Shown: positions 43,397 to 54,194, numbered from the stretch's first letter. The stretch: 64,000 bases of DNA from Bradyrhizobium guangxiense (GCF_004114915.1 NZ_CP022219.1:5238501-5302500); one strand, 5' to 3'. The notes: a model not told the origin generated them from the letters alone. Numbers and translations are program-made.

Positions 43397-44676
43397 GGAG
43401 CGGCCTTCTCCTGGGCAGTTTCGCGGCGCTGGAACAGATCGTGGAACACCGGAAAGATCTCGCTGCGCTCCGAGACCTTGCGCATCGAGAGCGGTGCGCC
43501 GCTGTTGCGCAGGCGCTCATAGAGGCTCCAGAGCGAGGAGTCGGACAGATCGAAGGCGCTGCCGCCGGACTCGCCGACCTCGAGATAGGCAAAGAACTGG
43601 CAGACCGGCAGGATCTTGTCGGTCAGCAGCATGCCGGTGAGCTCGCCGTCGGAATAGGAATTGTCGCCATCGGACGCTTGCGCGGCATAGATGTTCCAGT
43701 CCGACGGGTTGAAGCGCTCGCGCACGATGTCGTGCATGGCCTGCAGCGCGCTCGAGACCAGCGTGCCGCCCGAGGCCGGGCCGTAGAAGAAGGTCTGCTC
43801 GTCGACCTCCTCGGCGCGGTCGGTGTGGCGGATGAAGACGATCTCGACGTGCTTGTAGCGACGCTTCAGGAACACGTAGAGCAGCATGTAGAAGCGCTTG
43901 GCGAGATCCTTCATGTGCTCGGACATCGAGCCGGAGACGTCCATCAGGCAGAACATCACCGCCTGCGCCACCGGCCGCGGCACCGTCTCGAAGCGGCGAT
44001 AGCGGATATCGAGCGGGTCGATGAAAGGGATGCGCTTGGATTTCGCCTTCAGCTTTTCGAGCTGGGCCAATAGCTCCTCACGTTCGTCCTCGTCGGTGCA
44101 CGCGGCGATCGCAGCCTCGAGCTCCTCGATCTCCTCCTTGCGGGGGCGCTTGAGCGCGATGCGGCGGGCCAGTGCGAGCTTGACCGTCCGGCTCACCGAG
44201 ATGTTGGCGGGCGAGCCCGACGTGGTGTAGCCGGCGCGCTGAATGCCCTCACTCTCGGTCTGCGCAATCTTGCGCTTGGCGAGATCCGGCAGCTCGAGGT
44301 CGTCCAGGAAGAGGTCGACGAATTCGTCGCGGGAGAGCACGAAGCGGAACGCGTCCTCGCTGTCGCCCTCGCCCGGGCCCGAATCCTTGGCGCTGCCCTG
44401 GCCGGAGCGCTGGAGATAGTCGCCCTCGACGAACTTCTTGTTGCCGGGCAGCACCATGTCGCGCGTTCCGCCTTCGCGGCGGAAGCGCGGCTCGTGCATG
44501 CCGTCGAGGGGAATCGTGACCTCGCCCCCCTCCAGGACGTCCTTGATGTCGCGCTCCTGCGAGGTCTTCTTGACGGCGCCCTGCACCAGGGACTTGGCCC
44601 GACGCAAGAACCGCTGGCGGTTCTCAAGACTCTTGCCGCCTGGATTCAGGCGCCTGTCAATAATGTGAATGGGCAC
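43393..44676 (-). CDS. DUF444 (YeaH/YhbH) protein with VWA-like domain
   Basis: A 427-residue protein. It starts HIIDRRLNPGGKSLENRQRFLRRA, a basic family opening, contains the regions GDYLQRSGQG and RDEFVDLFLDDLELPDLAKR, and has a MIDAS-type DVSGSMSEHMKDLAKRFYMLLYVFLKRRY followed by HTDRAEEVDE and GGTLVSSAL, as in VWA domains. In E. coli YeaH works with the kinase YeaG. It is the middle gene of the prkA-DUF444-spoVR operon, 24 bases after prkA. Confidence 0.92.
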   Translation of the reverse strand: MPIHIIDRRLNPGGKSLENRQRFLRRAKSLVQGAVKKTSQERDIKDVLEGGEVTIPLDGMHEPRFRREGGTRDMVLPGNKKFVEGDYLQRSGQGSAKDSGPGEGDSEDAFRFVLSRDEFVDLFLDDLELPDLAKRKIAQTESEGIQRAGYTTSGSPANISVSRTVKLALARRIALKRPRKEEIEELEAAIAACTDEDEREELLAQLEKLKAKSKRIPFIDPLDIRYRRFETVPRPVAQAVMFCLMDVSGSMSEHMKDLAKRFYMLLYVFLKRRYKHVEIVFIRHTDRAEEVDEQTFFYGPASGGTLVSSALQAMHDIVRERFNPSDWNIYAAQASDGDNSYSDGELTGMLLTDKILPVCQFFAYLEVGESGGSAFDLSDSSLWSLYERLRNSGAPLSMRKVSERSEIFPVFHDLFQRRETAQEKAAP

Positions 44677-44700
44677 TTTACCATTCGCCTCCCATCCGCC

Positions 44701-46644
44701 TCAACCGGCCTGCTTCACGCGCATGTACCATTCGACGAGCCGGCGAACCTGACGCTCGGTGTAGCCGCGCTCCACCATGCGTGCGACGAACTCGCCGTGT
44801 TTCTTCTCCGTCTCGCCGTCCTTCTTCGACCCGAAGGAGATGACCGGAAGCAGGTCCTCGACCTGGGAGAATATCCTCTTTTCGATCACATCGCGAATCT
44901 TCTCGTAGGAGGTCCAGGTCGGATTCTTGCCGCCGTTCTGGGCCCGCGACCGTAACGAGAATTTGACGACCTCGTTGCGGAAGTCCTTGGGGTTGGCGAT
45001 GCCCGCCGGCTTCTCGATTTTCGTCAGCTCCTGGTTCAAAAGCTCGCGATCGAGCAGCTGGCCGGTGTCGGGATCCTTGAAGTCCTGATCCTCGATCCAG
45101 GCGTCGGCATAGTCAACGTAGCGGTCGAACAGGTTCTGGCCGTAATCGGAGTAGGATTCCAGATAAGCCTTCTGGATCTCGTTGCCGATGAACTCGGCAT
45201 AGCGCGGCGCAAGCTCCGCCTTGATGAACTCGAGATAACGTTTCTCGGTCTCCTCCGGCAGCTGCTCGCGGCGGATCGCCTGCTCAAGCGCGTACATCAG
45301 ATGCACGGCGTCGGCCGCCACTTCCTGCGGATCGTGGTTGAAGGTTGCAGCGAGGATCTTGAAGGCGAAGCGGGTGGAGACGCCGTCCATGCCTTCGTCG
45401 ACGCCGGCGGCGTCGCGATATTCCTGCACGCTGCGCGCCTTCGGATCGGATTCCTTCAGGCTCTCGCCGTCGTAAACCCGCATCTTGCCGAACAGGGTGG
45501 AATTCTCGTGCTTGCGCAGGCGCGACATCACCGAGAACCGCGCCAGCGTCTCCAGCGTCGACGGCGCGCAAGGCGCCGAAGCGAGCTCGGAGCCCTGGAT
45601 CAGCTTCTCGTAGATCTTCTGCTCTTCGGTGACGCGCAGGCAGTAAGGCACCTTGATGACGCAGATGCGGTCGATGAAGGCCTCGTTGTTCTTGTTGGCC
45701 TTGAAGCTCGCCCACTCGGCTTCGTTGGAGTGCGCGAGGATCACGCCGGTGAACGGGATCGCGCCGATGTTCTCGGTGCCGATGTAGTTGCCTTCCTGCG
45801 TCGCGGTGAGCAGCGGGTGCAGCATCTTGATCGGCGCCTTGAACATCTCGACGAACTCGAGCACGCCCTGGTTGGCGCGGTTGAGGCCGCCGGAATAGCT
45901 GTAGGCGTCGGGATCGTTCTGGGCGTAGGTCTCGAGCTTGCGGATGTCGACCTTGCCGACCAGCGAGGAGATGTCCTGGTTGTTCTCGTCACCGGGCTCG
46001 GTCTTGGCGATTGCGATCTGACGCAGCCGCGACGGCTGGATCTTCGCGACCCGGAACTGGGATATGTCGCCGCCGAAGGCTTCCAGCCGCTTGTAGCACC
46101 ACGGGCTCATCAACCCAGTGAGACGCCGGCGCGGAATGCCGTACTTCTCTTCCAGCATCGGGCCGAGCTGGTCGGGATCGAACAGGCTGAGCGGGCTCTC
46201 GAACACCGGCGAGAGCTCGTCGCCGGCCTTGAGCACGTAGATCGGGTGCACCTCCATCAATGACTTCAGCCGCTCGGCGAGCGAAGATTTGCCGCCGCCG
46301 ACCGGCCCGAGCAGATAGAGGATCTGCTTGCGCTCTTCCAAGCCCTGCGCCGCGTGGCGGAAGAAACCAACGATGCGCTCGATGGTTTCTTCCATGCCGT
46401 AGAAGCCGGCGAAGGCCGGATAGGTCCGGATGGTGCGGTTCAAAAAAATACGGCCAAGGCGTGGGTCCTTGGCCGTGTCAATCGTCTGGGGTTCGCCGAT
46501 CGCCGCTAGCAGTCGTTCGGCCGCGTTCGCGTATTTCATGGGATCGCTTCGACACGATTCCAGATATTCCGCCATCGACATGTCGTGCTGGCTTCTCGCC
46601 TCGAACGACCGAGCGAAAGCGTTGAATAGAGAATCGTTGTACAT
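44701..46644 (-). CDS. prkA: PrkA (YeaG) serine protein kinase/AAA+ protein
   Basis: A 647-residue protein. The AAA+ part has Walker A GPVGGGKSSLAERL (Gly113-Ser120 core) and later VILAHSNEAEWASF; the C-terminal region (about 440-640) is the PrkA kinase-like domain, ending YTERQVRRLVEWYMRVKQ. In Bacillus and E. coli it phosphorylates proteins under stress or starvation; AAA+ protease activity has also been reported in Bacillus. It is the first gene of the leftward operon, with a GGAGAGGG ribosome site and an EcfG-type promoter 34 bases upstream, which fits general stress control. Confidence 0.94.
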   Translation of the reverse strand: MYNDSLFNAFARSFEARSQHDMSMAEYLESCRSDPMKYANAAERLLAAIGEPQTIDTAKDPRLGRIFLNRTIRTYPAFAGFYGMEETIERIVGFFRHAAQGLEERKQILYLLGPVGGGKSSLAERLKSLMEVHPIYVLKAGDELSPVFESPLSLFDPDQLGPMLEEKYGIPRRRLTGLMSPWCYKRLEAFGGDISQFRVAKIQPSRLRQIAIAKTEPGDENNQDISSLVGKVDIRKLETYAQNDPDAYSYSGGLNRANQGVLEFVEMFKAPIKMLHPLLTATQEGNYIGTENIGAIPFTGVILAHSNEAEWASFKANKNNEAFIDRICVIKVPYCLRVTEEQKIYEKLIQGSELASAPCAPSTLETLARFSVMSRLRKHENSTLFGKMRVYDGESLKESDPKARSVQEYRDAAGVDEGMDGVSTRFAFKILAATFNHDPQEVAADAVHLMYALEQAIRREQLPEETEKRYLEFIKAELAPRYAEFIGNEIQKAYLESYSDYGQNLFDRYVDYADAWIEDQDFKDPDTGQLLDRELLNQELTKIEKPAGIANPKDFRNEVVKFSLRSRAQNGGKNPTWTSYEKIRDVIEKRIFSQVEDLLPVISFGSKKDGETEKKHGEFVARMVERGYTERQVRRLVEWYMRVKQAG

Positions 46645-46678
46645 GATCCCTCTCCGCGTGAGTTCCGCTACAAGCTGA

Positions 46679-46704
46679 AACGAAAGCAGTTACCGGACCG
46701 TTCC
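46679..46704 (-). promoter_or_regulatory. EcfG-type general stress promoter of prkA
   Basis: Read on the minus strand, GGAAC (46704-46700), 17 bases, then CGTT (46682-46679) matches the alphaproteobacterial EcfG consensus GGAAC-N16/17-CGTT exactly. It lies 34 bases from the prkA start, the expected distance. It would place the operon in the PhyR/NepR/EcfG regulon. Confidence 0.75.
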
Positions 46705-47504
46705 TCAGGCCGTTTCGAATCAGCGTGAGCACATGACGATCATTGGACACCCGGGTGCCGACACGACGCAACGCACAACGTAGGCACTCCATGAGTTACG
46801 AACAGGCACATGCCTGTAATTTGTGCGAATCTCTGACTATATTGGCTCATTTCCAGAAAATGTCACTTGGTCGCAACATCCGGGCCTTCCCGGGGATGCG
46901 CCCATCCGGCGCTGCAGCATAGCGAACCGGGAGCGGCGATCTTATGACGCTTGTACGGCGAAGCCTTGAGTGCCGCGTTCATCTTCCTGCTGCAATGCGG
47001 CGCGAGGCGTGCTCGCAGCACTGTCTCAAAATCGGCCGCCAGGCCCTCCGGTCGCTCTGCGCGTGACGGCCAAGAAGTCGCGGATGGTGCGGACCTGCCG
47101 CTGCAGGGGCGACGTCGGGAAAATCATGTTGCGGCCGCGGCGCGGTTCGACCGAAATCTCCGCAATCGAATCCGACGGCAGAAATTCATTGCCGATGTGG
47201 TGATGTGGAGATCGCGGATGCGCAGGCGTTGCCGACGACCACCACTCCGCCGCCGGGTGGGAAGCATCGAGAGCAAAGCCGCCGACGTTGCATAACCAAG
47301 CCCGGCCGAACGTTCGGCCAACGACTTTTTACGCAGCAACGGCTACTGCCGCCCGGATCGCCATGATCGCGACGGAGTTACACTGGAGGGTATGACGCCC
47401 ACACTCTTGATTGGTTCCCTCACGGGAGCATGTAGGCTAGAGGATAGCGCGTCAGGACCGGGGCGGAAACCCCTCGCCCGCAGGCTTGGAGATAAATAAG
47501 CATC
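46705..47504. other. Long intergenic stretch between prkA and tal-pgi
   Basis: About 800 bases without a convincing intact gene. On the minus strand 47025-47290 one frame reads HIGNEFLPSDSIAEISVEP...MIFPTSPLQRQVRTIRDFLAV before a stop, which resembles the C-terminus of a LysR-type regulator without the rest and may be a remnant. The last 100 bases hold an inverted TTCCC-TCAC-GGGA (47415-47427) that may be an operator for the sugar operon. Other short frames here look random. Confidence 0.45.
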
Positions 47505-50354
47505 ATGAATCCCGTCAAAGAACTGGAAAAGCACGGACAAGCCGTCTGGCTGGACTTCCTGGCCCGTGGCTTCATCGCCAAGGGCGACCTGAAGCGGCTG
47601 ATCGACACCGACGGCGTCAAGGGCGTCACCTCCAATCCCTCGATCTTCGAGAAGGCGATCGGCAGCTCGGACGAATACGATGCCCCGATCGGCAAGGCGC
47701 TGAAGCGCGGCGACCGGCCCGTGGCCGATTTGTTCGAGGCCGTCGCGGTCGAGGACATCCAGAACGCCGCCGACGTGCTCCGCCCGGTCTATGACCGCCT
47801 CAAAGGGCGCGACGGCTATGTCAGCCTTGAGGTCTCGCCCTATCTCGCCATGGACACATCAGGCACAGTGGCGGAAGCACGGCGGCTGTGGAAGGATGTC
47901 GCTCGCAAGAACCTGATGGTGAAGGTGCCGGCGACGCCCGAGGGCCTGCCGGCGATCGAACAGCTGATCGGCGAGGGCATCAGCATCAACATCACGCTGC
48001 TGTTCGCCAGGGCGGTCTATCTCCAGGTGGCCGAAGCCTACATCGCCGGCCTCGAAAAATACGTCGCCGGCGGCGGCGACCCCTCCCATGTCGCGAGCGT
48101 GGCGAGCTTCTTCGTCAGCCGCATCGACAGCGTGGTCGACAAGCAGCTCGACGAGAAGATCGCCCGCGCCAACGACCCTTCCGAGAAGGAGCGGCTCCCC
48201 GCGCTCAAGGGCAAGGGCGCGATCGCCAACGCCAAGGTTGCCTATCAGGACTACAAGCGCCTGTTCTCAGGCAGCCGCTGGGACAAGCTCGCGGCCAAGG
48301 GCGCCAAGCCGCAGCGCATGCTGTGGGCCTCGACCGGCACCAAGAACAAGGACTACAGCGACGTGCTCTATGTCGAGGAGCTGATCGGCCCCGACACCAT
48401 CAACACGGTGCCGCCGGCGACGCTGGACGCGTTCCGCGACCACGGCAAGCTGCGCGACAGCCTGGAAGAGAACGTCGACGACGCGAACCGCGTTCTCGAG
48501 GAGCTGGAGCGCTCCGGTATCTCGCTCGATGTCATCACCGAGGAGCTGGTCAAGGACGGCGTCAAGCTGTTCGCGGATGCCGCCGACAAGCTCTACGGCG
48601 CGGTCGCCCACAAGCGCGCCACCGTGCTGGGGCCAGCGCTCGACCGGCAGGACCTCTCGCTCGGTGACGGGCTCGGCAAGGCCGTGGCCAAAAGCACCGA
48701 GGAATGGCGCGCGGCCGCAAAGATCCGCAGGCTGTGGCAGCGCGACAAGTCGGTCTGGACCGGCGCGGACGAGGACAAATGGCTCGGCTGGCTCGACAGC
48801 GCGGCCAAGGCCGACGTCGCCGATTACGAGGATTATGCTGGCCGCGTGAAGGGCCAGAAGTTCTCCGACGCCGTCGTGCTCGGCATGGGCGGATCGAGCC
48901 TCGGCCCCGAGGTTCTGGCCGAGACCTTTGGCAAGAAGCCCGGTTTCCCGAAGCTCCATGTGCTGGACTCCACGGATCCGGCGCAGGTCCGCGCGATGGA
49001 ATCGAAGATCGACATCGCCAACACCGTGTTCATCGTGTCGAGCAAGTCCGGCGGCACCACCGAGCCGAACGCGATGAAGGACTATTTCCATGATCAGGTT
49101 GCCAAGGCGGTGGGTGCGAAGGTGAAGACCGGCCATCGCTTCATCGCGGTGACCGATCCCGGCTCGTCGCTGGAGAAGGCGGCCAAGAAGCTGAACTATG
49201 CCCGCATCTTCCGTGGCGAGCCCTCGATCGGCGGCCGCTATTCGGTGCTCTCGCCGTTCGGCCTGGTGCCGGCGGCAACCGCGGGCATCGACGTCAAGAC
49301 CATCGTCAAGCATGCGCTGGCGATGCCCCGCTCCTGCGGACCGGACGTGCCGCCGAGCGAGAATCCGGGTGTGCAGCTCGGCCTCGCCATCGGCCTCGCG
49401 GGCCTCGAAGGCCGCGACAAGGTGACGATCCTGGCATCTAAGAAGATCGCCGATTTCGGCGCCTGGGCCGAGCAGCTCATCGCGGAATCGACCGGCAAGG
49501 AGGGCAAGGGCCTGATCCCGATCGAGGGCGAGCCGCTGGGCGATCCCTCCGTCTACGGTAACGACCGTTTCTTCATCGACATCCGCGTCGAAGGCGAAGC
49601 GGATGCCGCCCATGATTCCAAGCTTGCCGCGATCGAGGCGGCCGGCCATCCCGTGGTGCGCATCGCCATGAAGTCGATCGACCATCTCGGCCAGGAGTTC
49701 TTCCGCTTCGAGATGGCAACGGCGGTGGCAGGCAGCATCCTCGGCATCAACCCGTTCGACCAGCCGGACGTGGAAGCGGCCAAGATCAAGACCCGCGAGC
49801 TCACCGCCGCATTCGAGAAGACCGGTGCCCTGCCACAAGAAGAGCCGGTGGTCAGCACCGATGAGGCCGATCTCTACACCGACGAAGCCAACGCCACGGC
49901 GCTGCGCGCCGCCGGCGCCAATGGCGATCTCACCTCCTGGCTGAAGGCGCATCTGTCGCGCTCGGGCGACGGCGACTATGTCGCCCTGCTCGGCTATATC
50001 GCGCGCGACAAGGCCACGATCGATGCGCTCCAGGCCATGCGGCTGGAGGTGCGCGAGAAGCGGCATGTCGCGACCTGCGCCGAGTTCGGCCCGCGCTTCC
50101 TGCACTCGACCGGTCAGGCCTACAAGGGCGGCCCCGACAGCGGCGTGTTCCTCCAGATCACCGCCGACGATGCCAAGGACCTCGCGGTGCCCGGCCAGAA
50201 GGCCAGCTTCGGCGTGATCAAGGCGGCGCAGGCCCGCGGCGATTTCGACGTGCTCACCGAACGCGGCCGGCGCGCGCTGCGGGTCCACCTGAAGGGCGGG
50301 CTCAAGAAGGGCCTCGCGGCCCTCAACGCGGCACTCAACGACGCGCTGAATTAA
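47505..50354 (+). CDS. tal-pgi: Bifunctional transaldolase/glucose-6-phosphate isomerase
   Basis: A 949-residue fusion. The transaldolase half (1-370) has [11 protein letters not shown] near residue 42 and the Schiff-base Lys140 in [12 protein letters not shown]. The isomerase half (about 400-949) has the sugar-binding [30 protein letters not shown] and [12 protein letters not shown] [14 protein letters not shown]. It links the non-oxidative pentose phosphate pathway to hexose phosphates in one chain, an arrangement seen in some rhizobia and other bacteria. First gene of tal-pgi/gnd/zwf/pgl/gntK; the gnd gene follows after 13 bases. Confidence 0.95.
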   Translation: MNPVKELEKHGQAVWLDFLARGFIAKGDLKRLIDTDGVKGVTSNPSIFEKAIGSSDEYDAPIGKALKRGDRPVADLFEAVAVEDIQNAADVLRPVYDRLKGRDGYVSLEVSPYLAMDTSGTVAEARRLWKDVARKNLMVKVPATPEGLPAIEQLIGEGISINITLLFARAVYLQVAEAYIAGLEKYVAGGGDPSHVASVASFFVSRIDSVVDKQLDEKIARANDPSEKERLPALKGKGAIANAKVAYQDYKRLFSGSRWDKLAAKGAKPQRMLWASTGTKNKDYSDVLYVEELIGPDTINTVPPATLDAFRDHGKLRDSLEENVDDANRVLEELERSGISLDVITEELVKDGVKLFADAADKLYGAVAHKRATVLGPALDRQDLSLGDGLGKAVAKSTEEWRAAAKIRRLWQRDKSVWTGADEDKWLGWLDSAAKADVADYEDYAGRVKGQKFSDAVVLGMGGSSLGPEVLAETFGKKPGFPKLHVLDSTDPAQVRAMESKIDIANTVFIVSSKSGGTTEPNAMKDYFHDQVAKAVGAKVKTGHRFIAVTDPGSSLEKAAKKLNYARIFRGEPSIGGRYSVLSPFGLVPAATAGIDVKTIVKHALAMPRSCGPDVPPSENPGVQLGLAIGLAGLEGRDKVTILASKKIADFGAWAEQLIAESTGKEGKGLIPIEGEPLGDPSVYGNDRFFIDIRVEGEADAAHDSKLAAIEAAGHPVVRIAMKSIDHLGQEFFRFEMATAVAGSILGINPFDQPDVEAAKIKTRELTAAFEKTGALPQEEPVVSTDEADLYTDEANATALRAAGANGDLTSWLKAHLSRSGDGDYVALLGYIARDKATIDALQAMRLEVREKRHVATCAEFGPRFLHSTGQAYKGGPDSGVFLQITADDAKDLAVPGQKASFGVIKAAQARGDFDVLTERGRRALRVHLKGGLKKGLAALNAALNDALN

Positions 50355-50367
50355 GGGAATCTCTCAC

Positions 50368-51366
50368 ATGCAACTCGGCATGATCGGCCTCGGCCGGATG
50401 GGCGGCAACATCGTTCGCCGCCTGATGCGCCAGGGACATTCGACCGTGGTGTACGACAAGGACGCCAAGGCCGTCGCCGGCCTTGCCGCCGACGGCGCAA
50501 CCGGCTCGGCAACGCTCGAAGAATTCATCGCGAAGCTCGAACGGCCGCGCACGGCCTGGGTGATGCTGCCGGCCGGCCACATCACTGAGACGACCATCGA
50601 CACCATCGCGGGCGTGATGCAGGAAGGTGACGTCATCATCGACGGTGGCAACACCTTCTGGCAGGACGACGTCCGCCGCGGCAAGGCGTTGAAAGCGCGC
50701 GGCATTCACTATGTCGACGTCGGCACCTCGGGCGGCGTCTGGGGGCTCGATCGCGGCTATTGCATGATGATCGGCGGCGAGAAGCAGGTGGTCGACCGGC
50801 TCGATCCGATCTTCGCCGCGCTCGCGCCCGGCGCCGGCGACATTCCGCGCACGGAGGGACGCGACGGCCGCGATCCCCGCATCGAGCAGGGCTACATCCA
50901 TGCCGGCCCCGTCGGCGCCGGCCACTTCGTCAAGATGATTCACAACGGCATCGAATACGGCCTGATGCAGGCCTATGCCGAGGGTTTCGACATTCTCAAG
51001 AACGCCAACATCGACGCATTGCCGGCAGATCATCGTTATGATTTCGATCTTGCAGACATCGCCGAAGTGTGGCGGCGCGGCAGCGTGATCCCGTCCTGGC
51101 TGCTCGACCTCACCTCGACCGCGCTCGCCGACAGCCCGCAGCTCTCGGAATATTCCGGTTTCGTCGAGGATTCCGGCGAAGGCCGCTGGACAGTCAATGC
51201 CGCGATCGACGAGGCCGTGCCGGCCGAAGTGCTGACTGCAGCGCTCTACACACGTTTCCGTTCCCGCAAGGAACACACCTTCGCCGAGAAAATTCTCTCC
51301 GCGATGCGTGCGGGGTTCGGTGGGCACAAGGAGCCGAAGCGGCCGGGTGCTTCGAAGCCGAAATAA
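50368..51366 (+). CDS. gnd: 6-phosphogluconate dehydrogenase (decarboxylating), short NAD-type
   Basis: A 332-residue protein of the short (YqeC/GndA-like) class rather than the usual 470. It has the Rossmann motif [46 protein letters not shown] and the catalytic [19 protein letters not shown]. It oxidises 6-phosphogluconate to ribulose 5-phosphate and CO2, the short class often preferring NAD+. In the operon it lies between tal-pgi and zwf, giving an oxidative pentose phosphate route alongside a likely Entner-Doudoroff path. Confidence 0.93.
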   Translation: MQLGMIGLGRMGGNIVRRLMRQGHSTVVYDKDAKAVAGLAADGATGSATLEEFIAKLERPRTAWVMLPAGHITETTIDTIAGVMQEGDVIIDGGNTFWQDDVRRGKALKARGIHYVDVGTSGGVWGLDRGYCMMIGGEKQVVDRLDPIFAALAPGAGDIPRTEGRDGRDPRIEQGYIHAGPVGAGHFVKMIHNGIEYGLMQAYAEGFDILKNANIDALPADHRYDFDLADIAEVWRRGSVIPSWLLDLTSTALADSPQLSEYSGFVEDSGEGRWTVNAAIDEAVPAEVLTAALYTRFRSRKEHTFAEKILSAMRAGFGGHKEPKRPGASKPK

Positions 51367-51394
51367 GACGTAACAAAGCGAAGGCCAATCGTTC

Positions 51395-52906
51395 GTGACA
51401 AAAGCCCCGCAAGCCAAGCGCAAGCCGGAAAATTGCGCCTTCGTCATCTTTGGCGTCACCGGCGACCTCACCCATCGCCTGGTGATCCCGTCGCTCTACA
51501 ATCTGGCGGCCGAGAACCTGCTGCCGGAAAAGTTCTGCGTTGTCGGCGTCGCCCGCAAGAGCCAGACGGATGAGCAGCTGCGCGACAGCCTGATGAAGGG
51601 CCTGCGCGAGTTCGCAACCCGGCCCGTGGACGATGTCGTCGCCAAGCAGCTGCTGGAATGCGTCACCTTCGTCGAGGCCGATCCGAAGGACCCGCCGTCG
51701 TTCGACCGCTTGCGCGCGCATCTGGACTCACTGGAGTGCTCGCAAGGCACCGGCGGCAACCGCCTGTTCTACCTCGCGACCCCGCCCACGGCGTTCGCGC
51801 CGACCGCGCGCGAGCTCGGCCGCACTGGAATGATGAAGGAGAACGGCGCCTGGCGGCGGCTGGTGATCGAAAAGCCGTTCGGCACCGACCTCGCCTCGGC
51901 GCGCGCGCTCAACGCCGAGCTCTTGAAGATCATGGAGGAGCACCAGATCTACCGGATCGATCATTATCTCGGCAAGGAGACGGTGCAGAACATCCTGGTG
52001 CTGCGCTTCGCCAACGGCATGTTCGAGCCGATCTGGAATCGCAACCACATCGACCACATCCAGATCACGGTGGAGGAGAAGCTCGGAGTCGGTCATCGCG
52101 GCGGCTTCTACGATGCCACCGGCGCGCTGCGCGACATGGTGCCGAACCATCTGTTCCAGCTGATGTCGCTGGTCGCGATGGAGCCGCCGGCGCGTTTCGA
52201 TGCCCATTCCGTACGCTCGGAGAAGGCCGAAGTGCTCACCTCGGTCCAGCGGCCAAGCCTGGAGGAGGCGCTGAAGAGCTCGGTCCGCGCGCAATATCTG
52301 GCGGGGCGGATCGGCGACGACGAGATCCCGGATTATCGCAAGACCGAGGACGTCAAGCCCGACAGCACCACCGAGACCTATGTCGCGCTGAAACTGATGA
52401 TCGACAATTGGCGCTGGGCCGGCGTGCCGTTCTATTTGCGCACCGGCAAGGCGCTCGGCCACAAGCGCACCGAAGTCGCGATCAAGTTCAAGCAGGCGCC
52501 GCTGTCGATGTTCTCGGGCACGACAGTCGACCGCCTGTCGCAGAACTTCCTCACCATCGGCATCGCGCCGACCGAGACCATCGAGCTGCAGTTCAACGCC
52601 AAGATTCCCGGGCCGAGCGTCACCATCGACGGCGTCGAGATGAAGTTCCGCTACGGCGACTATTTCCGCGCCGATCCTTCGACCGGCTACGAGACGTTGA
52701 TCTACGACTGCATGATCGGCGACAACATCCTGTTCCAGCGCGCCGACGGCATCGAGGCCGGATGGCAGGCGGTGCAGCCGTTCCTGGATGCCTGGAAGAG
52801 CGCGGGCACCAACGGCATTGAGACCTACGAAGCCGGCAGCGACGGTCCGGCCTGCGCCGACGAGCTGCTGCGGCGCGACGGGCGAAGCTGGCGGAAGTTT
52901 TCGTGA
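51395..52906 (+). CDS. zwf: Glucose-6-phosphate 1-dehydrogenase
   Basis: A 503-residue protein from GTG 51395. The nucleotide motif FGVTGDLTHRLVIPSLYNL, the active-site signature RIDHYLGKETVQNILVLRFAN with its His and Lys, and WRWAGVPFYLRTGKAL are all present. It oxidises glucose 6-phosphate to 6-phosphogluconolactone with NADP+. Its stop shares a base with the pgl ATG (TGATG), so lactonase is made with it. Confidence 0.96.
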   Translation: MTKAPQAKRKPENCAFVIFGVTGDLTHRLVIPSLYNLAAENLLPEKFCVVGVARKSQTDEQLRDSLMKGLREFATRPVDDVVAKQLLECVTFVEADPKDPPSFDRLRAHLDSLECSQGTGGNRLFYLATPPTAFAPTARELGRTGMMKENGAWRRLVIEKPFGTDLASARALNAELLKIMEEHQIYRIDHYLGKETVQNILVLRFANGMFEPIWNRNHIDHIQITVEEKLGVGHRGGFYDATGALRDMVPNHLFQLMSLVAMEPPARFDAHSVRSEKAEVLTSVQRPSLEEALKSSVRAQYLAGRIGDDEIPDYRKTEDVKPDSTTETYVALKLMIDNWRWAGVPFYLRTGKALGHKRTEVAIKFKQAPLSMFSGTTVDRLSQNFLTIGIAPTETIELQFNAKIPGPSVTIDGVEMKFRYGDYFRADPSTGYETLIYDCMIGDNILFQRADGIEAGWQAVQPFLDAWKSAGTNGIETYEAGSDGPACADELLRRDGRSWRKFS

Positions 52907-53655
52907 TGGCTCCGGCGGGCCAGCCGAAGCTGATCGTCGCGGCCGACGCGGAGGCTCTCGCCCACGCCGCGGCCGAACGGGTGATGGCACGGATTGCAGC
53001 CAATCCCGGCCGCATCGCCATCTGCCTGACCGGCGGCTCCAGCCCGAAGAAGCTCTATCAATTGCTCGGCAGCGATGCCTGGCGCGGCAAGATCCCATGG
53101 GAGCGGGTGCACTGGTTCATCGGTGACGAGCGCTTCGTCCCCGAGAGCGATCCTCTCAACAACATGGCGGTCGCGCGCGCGACGTTTCTCGATGGCAATG
53201 CGCCTGCCGGCCACATCCATCCGATCCCGACCACGACTGGAAATCCCGATGCCGGTGCCGAAGCCTATGCGCGCGAGCTGCAGGCTTTCTACGGCGCAGA
53301 CCAGCTCGATCCGTCGCGCCCGCTGTTCGACCTGGTCCTGATGGGCGTTGGACCGGACGGCCACACCGCCTCGTTGTTTCCCGGCTTTCCCGAAATCGAG
53401 GAGACCGAGCGCTGGGTCGCTGGCGTGCCCAAGGCCAATGTCGCGCCGTTCGTGCCGCGGGTCTCGCTCACCCTGCCTGTCCTCGCGTCGTGCCATCAAA
53501 TGCTGTTCGAGATTGCCGGGCACGACAAGCAGGCGATCTTGACGCGCCTCCTCAATGGCGAGACTCTGCCGGCGTTACGCGCGCGCTCGAACGGGGAAAC
53601 CGTCTGGCTGGTCGACAGGGCCGCGCTTCCGGAGGGCATTCGTGGGCCGCGTTGA
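52906..53655 (+). CDS. pgl: 6-phosphogluconolactonase
   Basis: A 249-residue DevB-type lactonase from ATG 52906. Blocks are ICLTGGSSPKKLYQLL, VHWFIGDERFVPESDPLNNMAVAR and LMGVGPDGHTASLFPG. It hydrolyses 6-phosphogluconolactone made by the upstream enzyme. The end overlaps the gluconokinase start by 14 bases if GTG 53642 is used. Confidence 0.95.
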   Translation: MAPAGQPKLIVAADAEALAHAAAERVMARIAANPGRIAICLTGGSSPKKLYQLLGSDAWRGKIPWERVHWFIGDERFVPESDPLNNMAVARATFLDGNAPAGHIHPIPTTTGNPDAGAEAYARELQAFYGADQLDPSRPLFDLVLMGVGPDGHTASLFPGFPEIEETERWVAGVPKANVAPFVPRVSLTLPVLASCHQMLFEIAGHDKQAILTRLLNGETLPALRARSNGETVWLVDRAALPEGIRGPR

Positions 53656-54172
53656 AGTACCTTGTGCATTGATCGTGATGGGCGTGTCGGGTTCGGGCAA
53701 GAGCACGATCGCGGCGGCGCTGGGCCAGCGGCTCCGCTGGCGCTTCGAGGACGGCGACAGCTTTCATCCCGCCAGCAATGTCGAGAAAATGCGAACCGGC
53801 CACCCGCTCACCGACGAGGATCGCTGGCCCTGGCTCAACGCCATTGCCGACGAGATGGCGCGAGTCTGCGGACGCGGCGAGCAAATCATCATCGCCTGCT
53901 CGGCGCTCAAGCACAGCTATCGCGACGTGCTGCTGCGCGGGCGCGACGATGTCCGTTTCGTCTTCCTGAAGGGCACCAAGGAACTGATCGCCGAGCGGCT
54001 CCCGCAGCGTAAGGGCCATTTCATGCCGCCCGGGCTGCTGACCAGCCAGTTCGACACGCTGGAGCCACCGGAAGCGGGCGAGCTGGTCATCACCGTCTCG
54101 ATCGACGAGACGGTCGAAGCGATCGTGGACGGCATCGTGCGGCAATTGAAGCTGGGCGGGGCGAAACGCTGA
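53642..54172 (+). CDS. gntK: Gluconokinase
   Basis: A 176-residue P-loop kinase: GVSGSGKSTIAAALG, then EDGDSFHPASNVEKMRTGHPLTDEDRWPWL and ACSALKHSYRDVLL, all typical of the small GntK family. It phosphorylates gluconate to 6-phosphogluconate, feeding the same operon from extracellular gluconate. GTG 53642 is chosen because it gives the normal family length; an upstream extension of 29 residues belongs to a shadow frame. Confidence 0.92.
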   Translation: MGRVEVPCALIVMGVSGSGKSTIAAALGQRLRWRFEDGDSFHPASNVEKMRTGHPLTDEDRWPWLNAIADEMARVCGRGEQIIIACSALKHSYRDVLLRGRDDVRFVFLKGTKELIAERLPQRKGHFMPPGLLTSQFDTLEPPEAGELVITVSIDETVEAIVDGIVRQLKLGGAKR

Positions 54173-54194
54173 GAACCGAACCTAAGGTCCTGTC

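Noticed and set aside
41759..43522. A 587-codon plus-strand frame over spoVR
   Set aside because: Antisense to a clear SpoVR gene, with shadow-type composition.
48267..50288. A 673-codon minus-strand frame within tal-pgi
   Set aside because: Shadow of the bifunctional enzyme; low-complexity composition and no start signal.
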